A stretch of 64,000 bases of DNA from Fictibacillus sp. BK138. GTDB lineage: Bacteria; Bacillota; Bacilli; Bacillales; Fictibacillaceae. The stretch lies in assembly GCF_004216955.1 (NCBI RefSeq), contig NZ_SGXL01000002.1:124001-188000 (forward strand), written 5' to 3'. This document shows, piece by piece, positions 33,692-42,140 of this stretch (positions are counted from its first letter, which is position 1; each line of letters starts with the position of its first letter). The notes beneath the pieces are model-generated. The model ran no database searches. It was not told the DNA's origin and saw only the letters and a list, made by a program, of their open reading frames with translations. The position numbers and the translations under genes are program-made.

Positions 33692-35194
33692 ATGCAGCAG
33701 GGAAATCTTACAGCACTTTCAATTACAATCTGCATCATATTAACCGTAGTTCTTATTGGGTTTCTTGCCGGCAGAGATAAAGCTACCCGCAGTTCTGTAG
33801 AGGAGTGGTCTGTTGGCGGACGCCGGTTCGGAGGCCTTCTTGTCTGGTTCTTAGTCGGAGCTGATCTCTATACGGCCTATACGTTTCTCGGATTAACCAG
33901 TACTGCATATACGGCAGGAAGTTTAGCTTTTTTCGCAATTCCATACTCTGTTCTTGCGTATTTTATCTCTTACTTTTTCCTGCCGAAACTTTGGAAAGTT
34001 GCCAATCATCATAAACTCACGACGCTGGCTGATTATGCCCGTGAGCGCTTTGATTCTAAGCTACTTTCGTCTCTGATCGCTATCGTTGGCGTACTTATGC
34101 TTATCCCATACATCTGCCTGCAGCTAAGCGGTATTCAAGATACCCTTCAAGTTGCTGGGACAGGCTTTATCAATGTAAAAGTGGTCGTGATCACATCCTT
34201 CTTTCTTGTTGCTCTTTATACGTTTTTTAGCGGAATCAAAGGGCCGACGTACACAGCAATCATTAAGGATGTGCTCGTTTGGGCAATCATGCTGTTCATG
34301 GTCGTTTCTCTTCCGATCATGCACTTTGGCGGCTGGAACCCGATGGTCGATAAGATCGTAACTGAAGCACCTCAGCTTCTGACGATTCCTACTGAAGGAC
34401 CAAAAGGTATCCCGTGGTTCATCACCGCTTCATTCGTGTCAGCTCTTGCTTTATTCATGTGGGCTCACGCTGCGACTGGTGTGTTCACAGCAAAAAGTGC
34501 TGATGCGATCCGTAAAAATGCCTTATATCTGCCGCTTTACAATATTGTTTTAATTCTTGTAGTCTTTTTAGGGTTTATTGCATTTTTAGTTCTGCCTGAC
34601 GGTACGGATCCGCGTTTTGCTTTATTAGCATTGATCCAAACGTCATATGGCGGAATCGGACAAGGGTTGGCGTATTCGACCATTGCCCTTGCATCACTTA
34701 TCCCATGTTCGATCATGGCGATCGGTGCATCTAATCTTTTCGCGAACAACATTTATCGTGATTTGATCAATCCAAAAGTAAAAGGCGCAAAGCTAACGAT
34801 GATCACACGCGGTATGGTGTTTGTCGTAATCGGACTAGCTTTATTGTTCGGACTTGTATTCCCGCAAGCTCTTGTATCCCTTCAATTGTTGGGTGTATCC
34901 GGTATGGTACAGATTTTCCCGGCTATCGTAGTAAGTCTGTTCTGGAGAAATCAAACGAGAGAAGCCACAATCCTCGGCCTGCTTGTTGGACTCGCGGTAA
35001 CGTTCACTGTTTATTCGACTGGAACATCACTTGGAATTTACGAAGGGTTCTGGGGTCTGATGGCGAACTTTGCTACTGTTGTAGCATTAAACCCGTTATT
35101 TGTTAAAAAAGCAAAATTCTCTACAAACGATGTGAAAGATTACTTGTTTGGAAGAAAGTCTAAAGAAATAGATCTAGTGCGTAAAGGCGCATAA
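33692..35194 (+). CDS. Sodium:solute symporter (SSS family, MctP-like)
   Basis: A 500-residue transporter with about thirteen membrane helices. Family segments: WSVGGRRFGGLLVWFLVGADLYTAYTFLG near helix 2, the KLTTLADYARERF loop, FFSGIKGPTYTAIIKDVLVW, and ASLIPCSIMAIGASNLFANNIYRD. Together with the DUF3311 subunit this resembles monocarboxylate transporters such as MctP, so pyruvate, lactate or acetate is a likely substrate (inference). A strong terminator follows. Confidence 0.9.
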   Translation: MQQGNLTALSITICIILTVVLIGFLAGRDKATRSSVEEWSVGGRRFGGLLVWFLVGADLYTAYTFLGLTSTAYTAGSLAFFAIPYSVLAYFISYFFLPKLWKVANHHKLTTLADYARERFDSKLLSSLIAIVGVLMLIPYICLQLSGIQDTLQVAGTGFINVKVVVITSFFLVALYTFFSGIKGPTYTAIIKDVLVWAIMLFMVVSLPIMHFGGWNPMVDKIVTEAPQLLTIPTEGPKGIPWFITASFVSALALFMWAHAATGVFTAKSADAIRKNALYLPLYNIVLILVVFLGFIAFLVLPDGTDPRFALLALIQTSYGGIGQGLAYSTIALASLIPCSIMAIGASNLFANNIYRDLINPKVKGAKLTMITRGMVFVVIGLALLFGLVFPQALVSLQLLGVSGMVQIFPAIVVSLFWRNQTREATILGLLVGLAVTFTVYSTGTSLGIYEGFWGLMANFATVVALNPLFVKKAKFSTNDVKDYLFGRKSKEIDLVRKGA

Positions 35195-35201
35195 ATTGTA
35201 A

Positions 35202-35234
35202 AGAGGATGACTTTTGATGGTCATCCTCTTTTTT
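35202..35234 (+). terminator. Terminator of the symporter operon
   Basis: AGAGGATGAC (35202-35211) pairs with GTCATCCTCT (35220-35229), followed by T residues. Confidence 0.85.
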
Positions 35235-35260
35235 ATATCTTATCTAGGATCATAAAAAAT

Positions 35261-35360
35261 TTTGAAGGCTCTTAACATTTTCTGAAGGCTCATAAATTTT
35301 TCTGAAGGCCCATAAATCTTTCTGAAGGCTCATAAATTTCTTTGAAGGCCCATAAACGCA
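35261..35360. repeat. Array 2: five degenerate units, exact 20-bp period
   Basis: The core TGAAGGCYCATAAA (first unit TGAAGGCTCTTAAC) recurs at steps of exactly 20 bp from 35263. The connecting bases are AT-rich and variable, and the fourth core base before CATAAA alternates T, C, T, C in units 2-5. The array lies between the symporter terminator and the convergent DUF3021 gene. No coding frame. Confidence 0.87.
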
Positions 35361-35370
35361 AATTTGATCT

Positions 35371-35814
35371 CTATCGCCCCTGCTTTTGCTCCTGATAATG
35401 CATCATTTTTTGATTAAATCGCATGCCGAGTACTTTAAAGTAGATTGAAAAGCCGAAAATTCCGCCTAAATAGATGACATGAAACAAAATCAGCATGTTA
35501 TAGAACATTTTTGTGCCGATCACGAACCAATCGAACAACTGCGACATTCCAAAGAGTACCGCACCTAATAAAACATACTGAATCAGCAGTTTGCTTAAAG
35601 CAGATAACTTCACTTTACTGTCATCATTCCAGAATAAATATTGAAGACACGTTACAAAGATGCTCAAAAAGAAGATCTGCACGACCATCTCAAACGAAAT
35701 TTCACGAGCGCCCAGCATAAATCCGAACACTACATAAATAATAATGCCTGCCGAGAAGAACAATCCAGCCATCGTTTTAAAAACAAGTGTATACTCCATT
35801 ATTTTATTCCACAT
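35371..35814 (-). CDS. DUF3021 membrane protein, partner of LytTR regulator
   Basis: A 147-residue protein with four membrane helices (about 13-33, 40-58, 72-94, 103-126), matching DUF3021. In LytTR regulatory systems, a membrane protein of this kind inhibits the LytTR regulator encoded next to it. The LytTR gene ends 15 bases upstream and both share direction. An AAGGAGG box precedes the ATG. The assignment as inhibitor rests on the known pair architecture. Confidence 0.83.
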   Translation of the reverse strand: MWNKIMEYTLVFKTMAGLFFSAGIIIYVVFGFMLGAREISFEMVVQIFFLSIFVTCLQYLFWNDDSKVKLSALSKLLIQYVLLGAVLFGMSQLFDWFVIGTKMFYNMLILFHVIYLGGIFGFSIYFKVLGMRFNQKMMHYQEQKQGR

Positions 35815-35829
35815 CTCAATTCCTCCTTT

Positions 35830-36267
35830 TTAAAAGCCTATCTTTTCTTTTAACCCAGGAACATACTGACGGGAGACGATCATGTTCTCACCGTTCTCAA
35901 GTGTCACTTCTACCCTTCCTCCAAGTCGAGGAGTGAGAGATTTAATTTTGTCGAGGTTCAAGATTGTCGCTTTGGTTGCCCTAAAAAAATTTCCGTCACC
36001 GAACAGCTCCTCAATTTGATAAAGCCGCATAGAAACTTCATAAACCATTTGCTTCGTATAAGCGAAATTCTTTTTATCAACAGACTCAAAGTAAAAAATA
36101 TCGTTCGGCACCAGCAAATGGATTTTCCCATCCAGCGTTCCCAGCACTTTTCTTTCCAGAGACCTTATAGAAGTTAGTACTTGAATGACTTCATCGTTTA
36201 ACTCTTTACACTTTACGATTATTTCTAGCTCATCTTGCTCATCATTTTCATGAATGGTTAACTTCAT
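35830..36267 (-). CDS. LytTR-domain transcriptional regulator
   Basis: A 145-residue stand-alone LytTR protein without a receiver domain. The N-terminal 45 residues contain IIVKCKELNDEVIQVLTSIRSLE; the LytTR domain (about 48-143) shows DIFYFESVDKKNFAYT, FFRATKATILNLDKIKSLTPRLGGRVEVTLENGENMIVSRQYV. It should bind direct repeats in its own promoter region. AGGAGG lies 11 bases before the ATG. It is followed by the DUF3021 gene. Confidence 0.88.
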   Translation of the reverse strand: MKLTIHENDEQDELEIIVKCKELNDEVIQVLTSIRSLERKVLGTLDGKIHLLVPNDIFYFESVDKKNFAYTKQMVYEVSMRLYQIEELFGDGNFFRATKATILNLDKIKSLTPRLGGRVEVTLENGENMIVSRQYVPGLKEKIGF

Positions 36268-36309
36268 CTCTCGTCGGTCCTCCTTCCGTTTTAAGGACTG
36301 TTAAGCTTG

Positions 36310-36327
36310 TGTCACCAGTATATGTCA
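36310..36327 (-). promoter_or_regulatory. Direct TGACA repeats upstream of the LytTR gene
   Basis: On the minus strand TGACA occurs at 36323-36327 and 36310-36314, repeated with a 13-bp step, about 45 bases before the start. LytTR proteins bind spaced direct repeats, so this is a candidate autoregulatory site. Confidence 0.35.
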
Positions 36328-36405
36328 GCACAATCAGCCCGTAAATGGACTTTCAACCAACCTGCAAAAAGCCATCTCTAAGTTGCATTTTTCAACTCTT
36401 AAAAA

Positions 36406-36434
36406 TACAAAAACATCTGCTTGTTCAGCAGATG
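36406..36434 (-). terminator. Terminator of the spermidine-synthase-like gene
   Basis: CATCTGCT (36414-36421) pairs with AGCAGATG (36427-36434) around a 5-base loop, and a T-run follows on the minus strand. Confidence 0.75.
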
Positions 36435-36442
36435 CTTCACTA

Positions 36443-37423
36443 TCAATAACCGAATGCTTCTTTTACAATATCCAGAAGTACGGTATTTCGATCGGTTTGC
36501 ACTTTTCCTTCGTTATCCCAATTTACTAAGTAGTATGGAAGGTGCAGAACATCTTGCAGCCGCTCCTCCGTCAAAAAGTCAGATGTAACTTTTAACTTTA
36601 TATCCTCTGCATCGACTGGCAGAGTTGTTGCTAAAACATAACCCCAGTCCTCTCCATCTTTTGTTGAGAAATTGTGGAACGGAACAGTAAAAAATCCAGC
36701 TTCTTGCAAAGTGGTTTCAATGCTCCACATGTATTCGGGCATCCAGCTCGAAGTGGAACAGGCAATTGAAATCGCACCTCCGGGATTTAAGTGGTCTTTT
36801 AATAGATTGTAAAACTCTAGAGTAAATAACCTAGATAGACTCGGGCACTTTGAGGTTGGCTCTGGAATATCTACAATGATGACATCCCAAGTTTCTGTAC
36901 TATTCTCAACAAAGGTTCTTCCATCCGCAATAACGGTTTCTACTTTAGAATGATTCAGTGATCCCTTATTGAACTCTACTAATCGATCTAATTTCTTACC
37001 GAAGTCTATCATTACATCATCAATATCAATCGTTGTTATTTTTTCAATACCTTCATAACGCAATGCCTCACGAGTGGTAATTCCGCCTCCGCCGCCAATA
37101 ATCAAAACTCTTCTGACGTTTTTTGCTGCAGCCATCGGAACGTGAACAATAACATCCGCGTACTCGTCCTCATCACGAGTCGTGCTGAACATCACATCTC
37201 CATTGCTGTAGATCCACATTTCACCTTCTACGTCTACCAGTGCAATCTTTTGTGTGGGTGTATTTATTTTGCGGATCACGCGAAAATCTCCCTCTGGTTT
37301 TTGATCTTCATTCATGTAGCTTTTAATTGACCCTTTTCCAAAGTAACGCCAATAAATCCAGGCAGCAGCCTCAACGAAAAGAATCGCTGCTGCACCCAAG
37401 ACTAGCCAATATAGTTCATTCAT
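36443..37423 (-). CDS. Membrane-anchored spermidine synthase-like protein
   Basis: A 326-residue protein with an N-terminal membrane helix (about 5-25) and a class I Rossmann domain of the aminopropyltransferase type. The cofactor loop reads IIGGGGGITTREALRY, where the usual GGGDG aspartate is G; the acidic strand end is TIDIDD, and the active-site region is VDIPEPTSKCPSLSRLFTLEFY. Standard spermidine synthases are soluble and shorter, so the substrate may differ. It is monocistronic. Family placement is firm, reaction not. Confidence 0.75.
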   Translation of the reverse strand: MNELYWLVLGAAAILFVEAAAWIYWRYFGKGSIKSYMNEDQKPEGDFRVIRKINTPTQKIALVDVEGEMWIYSNGDVMFSTTRDEDEYADVIVHVPMAAAKNVRRVLIIGGGGGITTREALRYEGIEKITTIDIDDVMIDFGKKLDRLVEFNKGSLNHSKVETVIADGRTFVENSTETWDVIIVDIPEPTSKCPSLSRLFTLEFYNLLKDHLNPGGAISIACSTSSWMPEYMWSIETTLQEAGFFTVPFHNFSTKDGEDWGYVLATTLPVDAEDIKLKVTSDFLTEERLQDVLHLPYYLVNWDNEGKVQTDRNTVLLDIVKEAFGY

Positions 37424-37510
37424 ATAAACACTTCCTTAATTATTAAACAAGCTTAATTTTATTCATATTCACACGTTGGACAAGTGGTGTTTAAAAACAA
37501 GGTCAGCGGT

Positions 37511-37534
37511 AAAAGTTAGGCGCAAAAGTTAGGC
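37511..37534 (+). repeat. Short direct repeat upstream of the ferritin-like gene
   Basis: AAAAGTTAGGC occurs at 37511-37521 and 37524-37534 (13-bp step), 45 bases before the start codon. It could be a regulator site; nothing identifies the factor. Confidence 0.4.
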
Positions 37535-37578
37535 TTCTGCATAGACTATTGCGACTTTATTTTTTTGGAGGTACGCAT

Positions 37579-38358
37579 ATGAGCTATATGAATCCACAAG
37601 ATCAGCAATCGACCGGACAGCAGCAAGCACTCCAGCTTTCTTTGAAGCTAATTAGAGAAGCTGTCGCTGGAGAACGAGAAGATCAGTTGTTTTATGAATA
37701 CTTAATTTCTATTGCACCAACAAATGAAGAAAAATTAATCATCGCCTCGATCCGTGATGATGAAAAAAGGCATAACCGGCTGTTCAGAAAAATTTATAAA
37801 GACCTTACCGGGCAAGAGGTGCCACAAGTAGCTGGTGAGGAGTTTCAGCGCCCAAAATCGTATAAAGACGGTCTTGTAAAAGCATTATTTGGTGAATTGG
37901 CGGCGGTTGAAAAATACCGTGTTATTCGGCAAGGTCTGCCTAACACGTATTATCGGGACATCTTGTTCAACATCATAACGGATGAAATTAAACACAGTGC
38001 AAAATACAATTATTTATTTACGCTTAACAGCCAGCCTGGCTCATCATCCCGCAGTCCAGATACAGAATCACAAGTACAGACTGAAACGCAAATACCAACA
38101 CAAACTCAGACTCAGACTCAAAGTACAGCTGACCAGTGGGTAATGTATATCGATCCATTAGTGAAAAGAGCTTTGGAAGAATCAAAGGAAGGCATTAATC
38201 TCACTCATCTATTCCAAGAATTTATTCTTTCTGGCGTATTGGTCGGGCAAGGTTTTACACCCGAGGAAGCGATTGAACTTGTTGAAAAATGGGAGAAAAC
38301 CGGCGAATCTCAATTATTAAAAAAGAGCAAGATGATGGGAAACCAACCCAGAATGTAA
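37579..38358 (+). CDS. Ferritin-like di-iron protein with extended C-terminus
   Basis: A 259-residue protein. Residues 15-147 are a ferritin-like four-helix bundle with di-iron ligand motifs: E32 in GEREDQLFYEYL, E62-x2-H65 in DEKRHNRLF, E106 and E111 in GELAAVEKY, and E136-x2-H139 in DEIKHSAKY. A Q/T-rich linker (about 163-183) leads to a C-terminal helical part. It probably oxidises iron or removes peroxide. GGAGG lies 7 bases before ATG 37579. The peroxiredoxin gene begins 15 bases after the stop, which supports a peroxide-defence role. Confidence 0.82.
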   Translation: MSYMNPQDQQSTGQQQALQLSLKLIREAVAGEREDQLFYEYLISIAPTNEEKLIIASIRDDEKRHNRLFRKIYKDLTGQEVPQVAGEEFQRPKSYKDGLVKALFGELAAVEKYRVIRQGLPNTYYRDILFNIITDEIKHSAKYNYLFTLNSQPGSSSRSPDTESQVQTETQIPTQTQTQTQSTADQWVMYIDPLVKRALEESKEGINLTHLFQEFILSGVLVGQGFTPEEAIELVEKWEKTGESQLLKKSKMMGNQPRM

Positions 38359-38373
38359 TAGAGGAGGAAAGGT

Positions 38374-39051
38374 ATGGAGCAAGCACCGGAATATACAAAG
38401 CCATTCATTGGAGATCAATTTCCGGAGATGACAGTTCATACCACCCTTGGGGAGCTTGTCCTGCCAACAAGCTATCAAGGTCATTGGTTTGTATTATTTA
38501 GTCATCCCGGTGATTTTACACCAGTCTGTACAACGGAATTTGTTGCTTTTCAAAAAATGATGCCCGAATTCAATAAACTGAACACGTACTTGATCGGGTT
38601 ATCGGTTGAACAGGTTTTCGCCCATATAAAATGGATTGAATGGATCAAACAAAACCTTAAAGTAGAGATCACGTTCCCCATTATTGCTGATAGCCTTGGG
38701 AAAATAGCTACTAGACTCGGAATGATCCATCCTACCATGGGAACAAGAACGGTTCGAAGCGTTTATATCGTGGATCCTACCGGTAAGATCCGGCTCATCT
38801 TAACGTATCCGGATTCTATCGGACGGAACACCCATGAGATCTTAAGGGCAGTTAAAGCCTTGCAGACTGCAGACAGAAATAAAGCAGCGACTCCTGCAAA
38901 CTGGCCGAAGAACGACCTGATTGGCGACCGGCTCATCGTTCCCCCTGCTAACACCGTTCAAGAAGCGAAAAAACGGACAGAGCAAGCACAAGCTGGAGAA
39001 ATTCAGTGCTATGATTGGTGGCTATGTACGAAGCCGCTTAATAATATGTAG
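38374..39051 (+). CDS. Peroxiredoxin (Prx6-like, AhpC/TSA family)
   Basis: A 225-residue thiol peroxidase that reduces hydrogen peroxide or organic peroxides. The peroxidatic cysteine is C52 in [14 protein letters not shown]; the conserved arginine region is [17 protein letters not shown]. The C-terminal arm carries C212 and C218 in [11 protein letters not shown], as in the longer Prx6-type enzymes, where the arm can provide resolving cysteines. It forms an operon with the ferritin-like gene. AGGAGGAAAGG precedes the ATG, and a terminator follows. Confidence 0.93.
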   Translation: MEQAPEYTKPFIGDQFPEMTVHTTLGELVLPTSYQGHWFVLFSHPGDFTPVCTTEFVAFQKMMPEFNKLNTYLIGLSVEQVFAHIKWIEWIKQNLKVEITFPIIADSLGKIATRLGMIHPTMGTRTVRSVYIVDPTGKIRLILTYPDSIGRNTHEILRAVKALQTADRNKAATPANWPKNDLIGDRLIVPPANTVQEAKKRTEQAQAGEIQCYDWWLCTKPLNNM

Positions 39052-39052
39052 A

Positions 39053-39079
39053 GGCAGCCTCTTAAAGGCTGTCTTTTTT
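39053..39079 (+). terminator. Terminator of the ferritin-like/peroxiredoxin operon
   Basis: GGCAGCCT (39053-39060) pairs with AGGCTGTC (39066-39073), followed by six T residues. Confidence 0.82.
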
Positions 39080-39168
39080 GCAGTTTACAATGTAGTATTT
39101 GGAAGATTATTTTGATAAGCTACATACTAAACTTATTAGAAGTTTTCTCAAAGGAATCAGGTGTTGAA

Positions 39169-40047
39169 ATGGATATTAAACAATTGCAATATTTTATAGA
39201 AGTTGCCAAATACAATAGTTTTACACGTGCTGCTGAGGAACTGTTCATCACTCAGCCAACGATAAGTAAAATGATCAAGAATTTAGAAGATGAACTAGGA
39301 TTGGTTCTATTTGACCGTTCCAGCAGAAAGAAGCTGGTTTTAACCGATGCTGGCCGAATTATTTTTGAACAAGCCAAACTTGTTAATAAAGCGTTTAACA
39401 ACTTGGAATCTGAGATGGATAATTTGCTGGGGCTGCAAAAAGGGCATGTTCGTATAGGATTGCCTCCTATTTTTGACTCCCGTCTCTTTCCAAAGCTCGT
39501 TGGAAGCTTTCATGAGAAGTATCCAGCGATAACGTTCGAGTTGATGGAGGACGGCTCAAAGAAAATCGAAGAAGAAGTAGCGAATCACCATCTGGATATT
39601 GGGGTTGTTGTTCTTCCAACAAACAACGATATTTTTCAGTACTTTTCTTTTATGAAGGAAGATTTGCAGCTGATTATTCATCCAGATCATCCTTTAGCAC
39701 AAAATGAAGCGGTTAATTTATCTGATCTAAACAGTGAATCATTTATATTGTTTAATAAAGATTTTGTTTTGCATGACAGGATTATCACTTCATGCAACCA
39801 TGTAGGATTTAATCCTCATGTGATCTCGGAAAGCTCACAATGGTCGTTTATCGAAGAGATGGTCGCCTGCAAACTCGGTGTCTCTCTATTGCCTGAAAGT
39901 ATTTGCCGACACCTTACGACAAAAGTGAAAACAATTCAGTTAGTGAATCCATCAATCGGGTGGGAACTCGCACTTATTTGGAGAAAAGATCAATATCTAT
40001 CTTTTGCAGCAAAGGAATGGCTGCGCTTTGCAAAAGAACAGCTTTAA
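39169..40047 (+). CDS. LysR-family transcriptional regulator
   Basis: A 292-residue LysR regulator. The winged HTH is at 1-60 (MDIKQLQYFIEVAKYNSFTRAAEELFITQPTISKMIKNLEDELG), and the effector domain spans about 90-290. The sequence resembles the CidR/YwbI branch, which controls holin-like cid genes, but no cid or lrg genes are in the window, so the target is unknown. I chose ATG 39169 with AGGTG 6 bases upstream; the frame extends 19 codons further. It is monocistronic. Confidence 0.87.
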   Translation: MDIKQLQYFIEVAKYNSFTRAAEELFITQPTISKMIKNLEDELGLVLFDRSSRKKLVLTDAGRIIFEQAKLVNKAFNNLESEMDNLLGLQKGHVRIGLPPIFDSRLFPKLVGSFHEKYPAITFELMEDGSKKIEEEVANHHLDIGVVVLPTNNDIFQYFSFMKEDLQLIIHPDHPLAQNEAVNLSDLNSESFILFNKDFVLHDRIITSCNHVGFNPHVISESSQWSFIEEMVACKLGVSLLPESICRHLTTKVKTIQLVNPSIGWELALIWRKDQYLSFAAKEWLRFAKEQL

Positions 40048-40056
40048 TAAATATCC

Positions 40057-40086
40057 AAGATGATTCCACTGAGAATCATCTTTTTT
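40057..40086 (+). terminator. Terminator of the LysR gene
   Basis: AAGATGATTC (40057-40066) pairs with GAATCATCTT (40073-40082), followed by T residues. Confidence 0.82.
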
Positions 40087-40105
40087 AATGCAGTCATGGC
40101 ATGAT

Positions 40106-40141
40106 TGTAAGCATTTACATAGATAAAAGTTATGTTATAGA
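40106..40141 (+). promoter_or_regulatory. Promoter with cre-like palindrome
   Basis: TTTACA (40114-40119), a 16-base spacer and the extended -10 TGTTATAGA (-10 at 40136-40141) form a good promoter for the thioesterase gene. TGTAAGCATTTACA (40106-40119) overlaps the -35 box and differs from the CcpA cre consensus mainly at the central G. Confidence 0.5.
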
Positions 40142-40226
40142 TGAAAAATAACCATTTTACTCCATGTTAATTCCGGCGTACACTTGCCTTGTAAATGGAA
40201 TTTCCATACGGGAAGGACTGATTCAT

Positions 40227-40769
40227 ATGAATAAAAAGAAAGCGCGAGAAAGCCGCATTATTAATACAGACCAGGTTATGTCTCTGGATTTAAATAATTA
40301 TAATACGTTGTTCGGTGGGGTATTGATGAGAAAGCTGGATAACAATGCCACCTTATCTGCACGCAGACACGCTCGAGTAAAAGAATGTGTAACAGCTTCA
40401 ACCGATTCAATCGACTTTTTACATCCCATCCACCAAACCGACTCTGTCTGTATAGAATCGTTTGTTTCATATACTGGGAAAAGCTCTATGGAGATCTTTT
40501 GCAAAGTGATTGCTGAAGACATGATAACAGGCGATCGAAGAATAGCAGCAACAGCCTTCTTAACGTTCGTCGCTTTAGGAGAAGACAAAAAACCCGCTGA
40601 TGTTCCGCAAGTGATCCCTGAGACAGAAGAAGAGAAATTCTTATATGAAACAGCTAAAGAAAGAGCAGAAGTACGAAAGCTAAGACGTTTGAAAAGTAAA
40701 GAACTAGCAGCTGTCATCTCTCTGGAGAAACCTTGGGATATAAAAGAGAAAGAGGAGGTATTCGCATGA
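40227..40769 (+). CDS. Hotdog-fold acyl-CoA thioesterase
   Basis: A 180-residue BACH/YkhA-type thioesterase. The family motif NYNTLFGGVLMRKLDNNATL (the active-site Asp is in KLD) is followed by STDSIDFLHPIHQTDSV, and SMEIFCKV and VPQVIPETEEE close the domain. It should hydrolyse acyl-CoA to free acid and CoA. It is a paralogue of the gene at 41606 but has diverged, for example in the G-to-N change before TLFGG. ATG 40227 has a GGAAGGA box. Its stop overlaps the next gene (ATGA). Confidence 0.82.
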   Translation: MNKKKARESRIINTDQVMSLDLNNYNTLFGGVLMRKLDNNATLSARRHARVKECVTASTDSIDFLHPIHQTDSVCIESFVSYTGKSSMEIFCKVIAEDMITGDRRIAATAFLTFVALGEDKKPADVPQVIPETEEEKFLYETAKERAEVRKLRRLKSKELAAVISLEKPWDIKEKEEVFA

Positions 40770-41140
40770 TCACACTATGCAGTCAAAACGAACTAAAATC
40801 GGCGCAAGCTGCACTCAATAAATTAGAGCTATCCCATCCTGAACTTTTTGAAAAGCTAATCGATGTTATTAACCTTACTCGTGCTATTCAGCTGAAATAT
40901 CAATACATGGGTTGTCTAATCATGAATGAGGATCCAGGAAACGCCAAACCTCAATTTGTTATTGGTTCTGTTATTCGTTTGTATAAAAAAGAAATGCAAA
41001 AATTAACTAGCGACAAGGATATTGAGGAGTTAAGAAAAGTATTCTTAGAATATAAACACACTGGTTACTCCCGACTTAGTCAGCTTGCTCTAGGAAAAGC
41101 ACCTGAATCATTAGCAGGCAGTTCAGCAATTATTCAATAA
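40766..41140 (+). CDS. Uncharacterised protein coupled to the thioesterase
   Basis: A 124-residue, mostly helical protein that I do not recognise (ITLCSQNELKSAQAALNKLELSHPELFEKLIDVINLTRAIQLKYQYMGCLIMNED). No signal peptide or membrane helix is seen. Its ATG overlaps the thioesterase stop, with AGAGGAGG as a strong ribosome binding site, so it is a real second cistron. A strong terminator follows. Confidence 0.75.
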   Translation: MITLCSQNELKSAQAALNKLELSHPELFEKLIDVINLTRAIQLKYQYMGCLIMNEDPGNAKPQFVIGSVIRLYKKEMQKLTSDKDIEELRKVFLEYKHTGYSRLSQLALGKAPESLAGSSAIIQ

Positions 41141-41147
41141 ACGTAAG

Positions 41148-41186
41148 AAAACCTGAGTACAAAATTATCGCACTCAGGTTTTTTTT
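41148..41186. terminator. Bidirectional terminator, 11-bp stem
   Basis: AAAACCTGAGT (41148-41158) pairs with ACTCAGGTTTT (41172-41182), with T residues after it. Confidence 0.85.
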
Positions 41187-41550
41187 ATACCGTTTTAATC
41201 TTGGTTATAAAATAATAGTATTTGTACACAACAACTAGCAGCAGCACTACTCTCACTATCGTACTATCGGCCATTATAAAAGCCACACCTATCATGGCAT
41301 CGGCAAACAGATTAATCGTGATTTTCTTCTTTCTCGTCATCGATTTTTCTTTTATGAATTCTTCTAAATGATTTTTGTATATCGATGTTCCCTTGAACCA
41401 TCGTTCAAACTTTTTAGACCCTTTAACAAAAAAGTACGATGCTAGAAGAAGTAAAGGTGTTGTTGGGATAAGCGGCAAAATGATACCTACGATTCCTAAT
41501 CCAAGAAATAAGAATCCCAGAGACACGTAAAGCATATTCTTGATTTTCAC
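41185..41550 (-). CDS. DUF454 (YbaN-like) inner membrane protein
   Basis: A membrane protein of about 121 residues with the DUF454 signature LYVSLGFLFLGLGIVGIILPLIPTTPLLLLASYFFVKGSKKFERW, then a basic loop and two C-terminal helices. Its function is unknown. I prefer GTG at 41550, 11 bases after AAAGGAG; the ATG at 41571 lies upstream of that box, with only TTAGAG directly before it. It is a single gene, convergent with the thioesterase operon. Confidence 0.8.
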   Translation of the reverse strand: MKIKNMLYVSLGFLFLGLGIVGIILPLIPTTPLLLLASYFFVKGSKKFERWFKGTSIYKNHLEEFIKEKSMTRKKKITINLFADAMIGVAFIMADSTIVRVVLLLVVVYKYYYFITKIKTV

Positions 41551-41605
41551 TGAGATTCTCACTCCTTTCATCTCTAACTATCTTACCTTCTTTATCCGTG
41601 AATGG

Positions 41606-42082
41606 CTATTGATTCACGTTTTTATATAACATGCGCCGTTCTTTTCTTAGCGGGGCATTTTCATAAAACGATATTTCCTCTTCAGTTTCTGGAATAACAC
41701 TAGGTACAGGAGCCGGTTTCCCATCCTTATCAATCGCTACCATCGTAAGAATAGATGTCGTGTTTAAGGTTCTGTTTCCCGTCTCTAAGTTTTGGGACTC
41801 GACTTTCACGTATACTTCCATCGAGGTCCTGCCCGTTGAAATAACAACACCTTCAAGGATTAAAATATCCCCAACTTTTGCAGAAGATAAAAAATTAACA
41901 TTATCAATAGAAGCTGTAACGACAACTTTTCCGCTATGTTTCATTGCAGAGATCGCGGCGATTTCATCGATATACGATAACACCGTTCCTCCGAAGATCG
42001 TTCCCATATGATTGGTATCCGGAGGCAAAACAAGTTTCGTTTGAATCGTTCTTGAGACATTCGATGATAATTGCTGTACCAT
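41606..42082 (-). CDS. Acyl-CoA thioesterase, YkhA-like
   Basis: A 158-residue hotdog thioesterase. The motif DTNHMGTIFGGTVLSYIDEIAAISAMKHSG contains the catalytic Asp; ASIDNVNFLSSAKVGD and STGRTSMEVYVKVE follow, and VPSVIPETEEE ends the domain. It hydrolyses acyl-CoA esters in the cytoplasm. ATG 42082 has AGAGG 6 bases upstream; an ATG nine codons earlier lacks a good site. A cobalamin riboswitch and its terminator lie immediately upstream in the same direction, an unusual control for this enzyme. Confidence 0.86.
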   Translation of the reverse strand: MVQQLSSNVSRTIQTKLVLPPDTNHMGTIFGGTVLSYIDEIAAISAMKHSGKVVVTASIDNVNFLSSAKVGDILILEGVVISTGRTSMEVYVKVESQNLETGNRTLNTTSILTMVAIDKDGKPAPVPSVIPETEEEISFYENAPLRKERRMLYKNVNQ

Positions 42083-42140
42083 ACCATTCCTCTTTCCCCG
42101 AGCTTTCATGCTCTTGTTTTAGTGGCGGGAATTGGAACGA

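Noticed and set aside
36379-36399. Second terminator in the LytTR upstream region
   Set aside because: The AGTTG/CAACT stem is only 5 bp with no T-run in the relevant direction.
36443-37423. Standard spermidine synthase speE
   Set aside because: The membrane anchor and the altered GGGGG loop, in which the conserved aspartate is missing, argue against a plain SpeE; no speD or agmatinase gene is adjacent.
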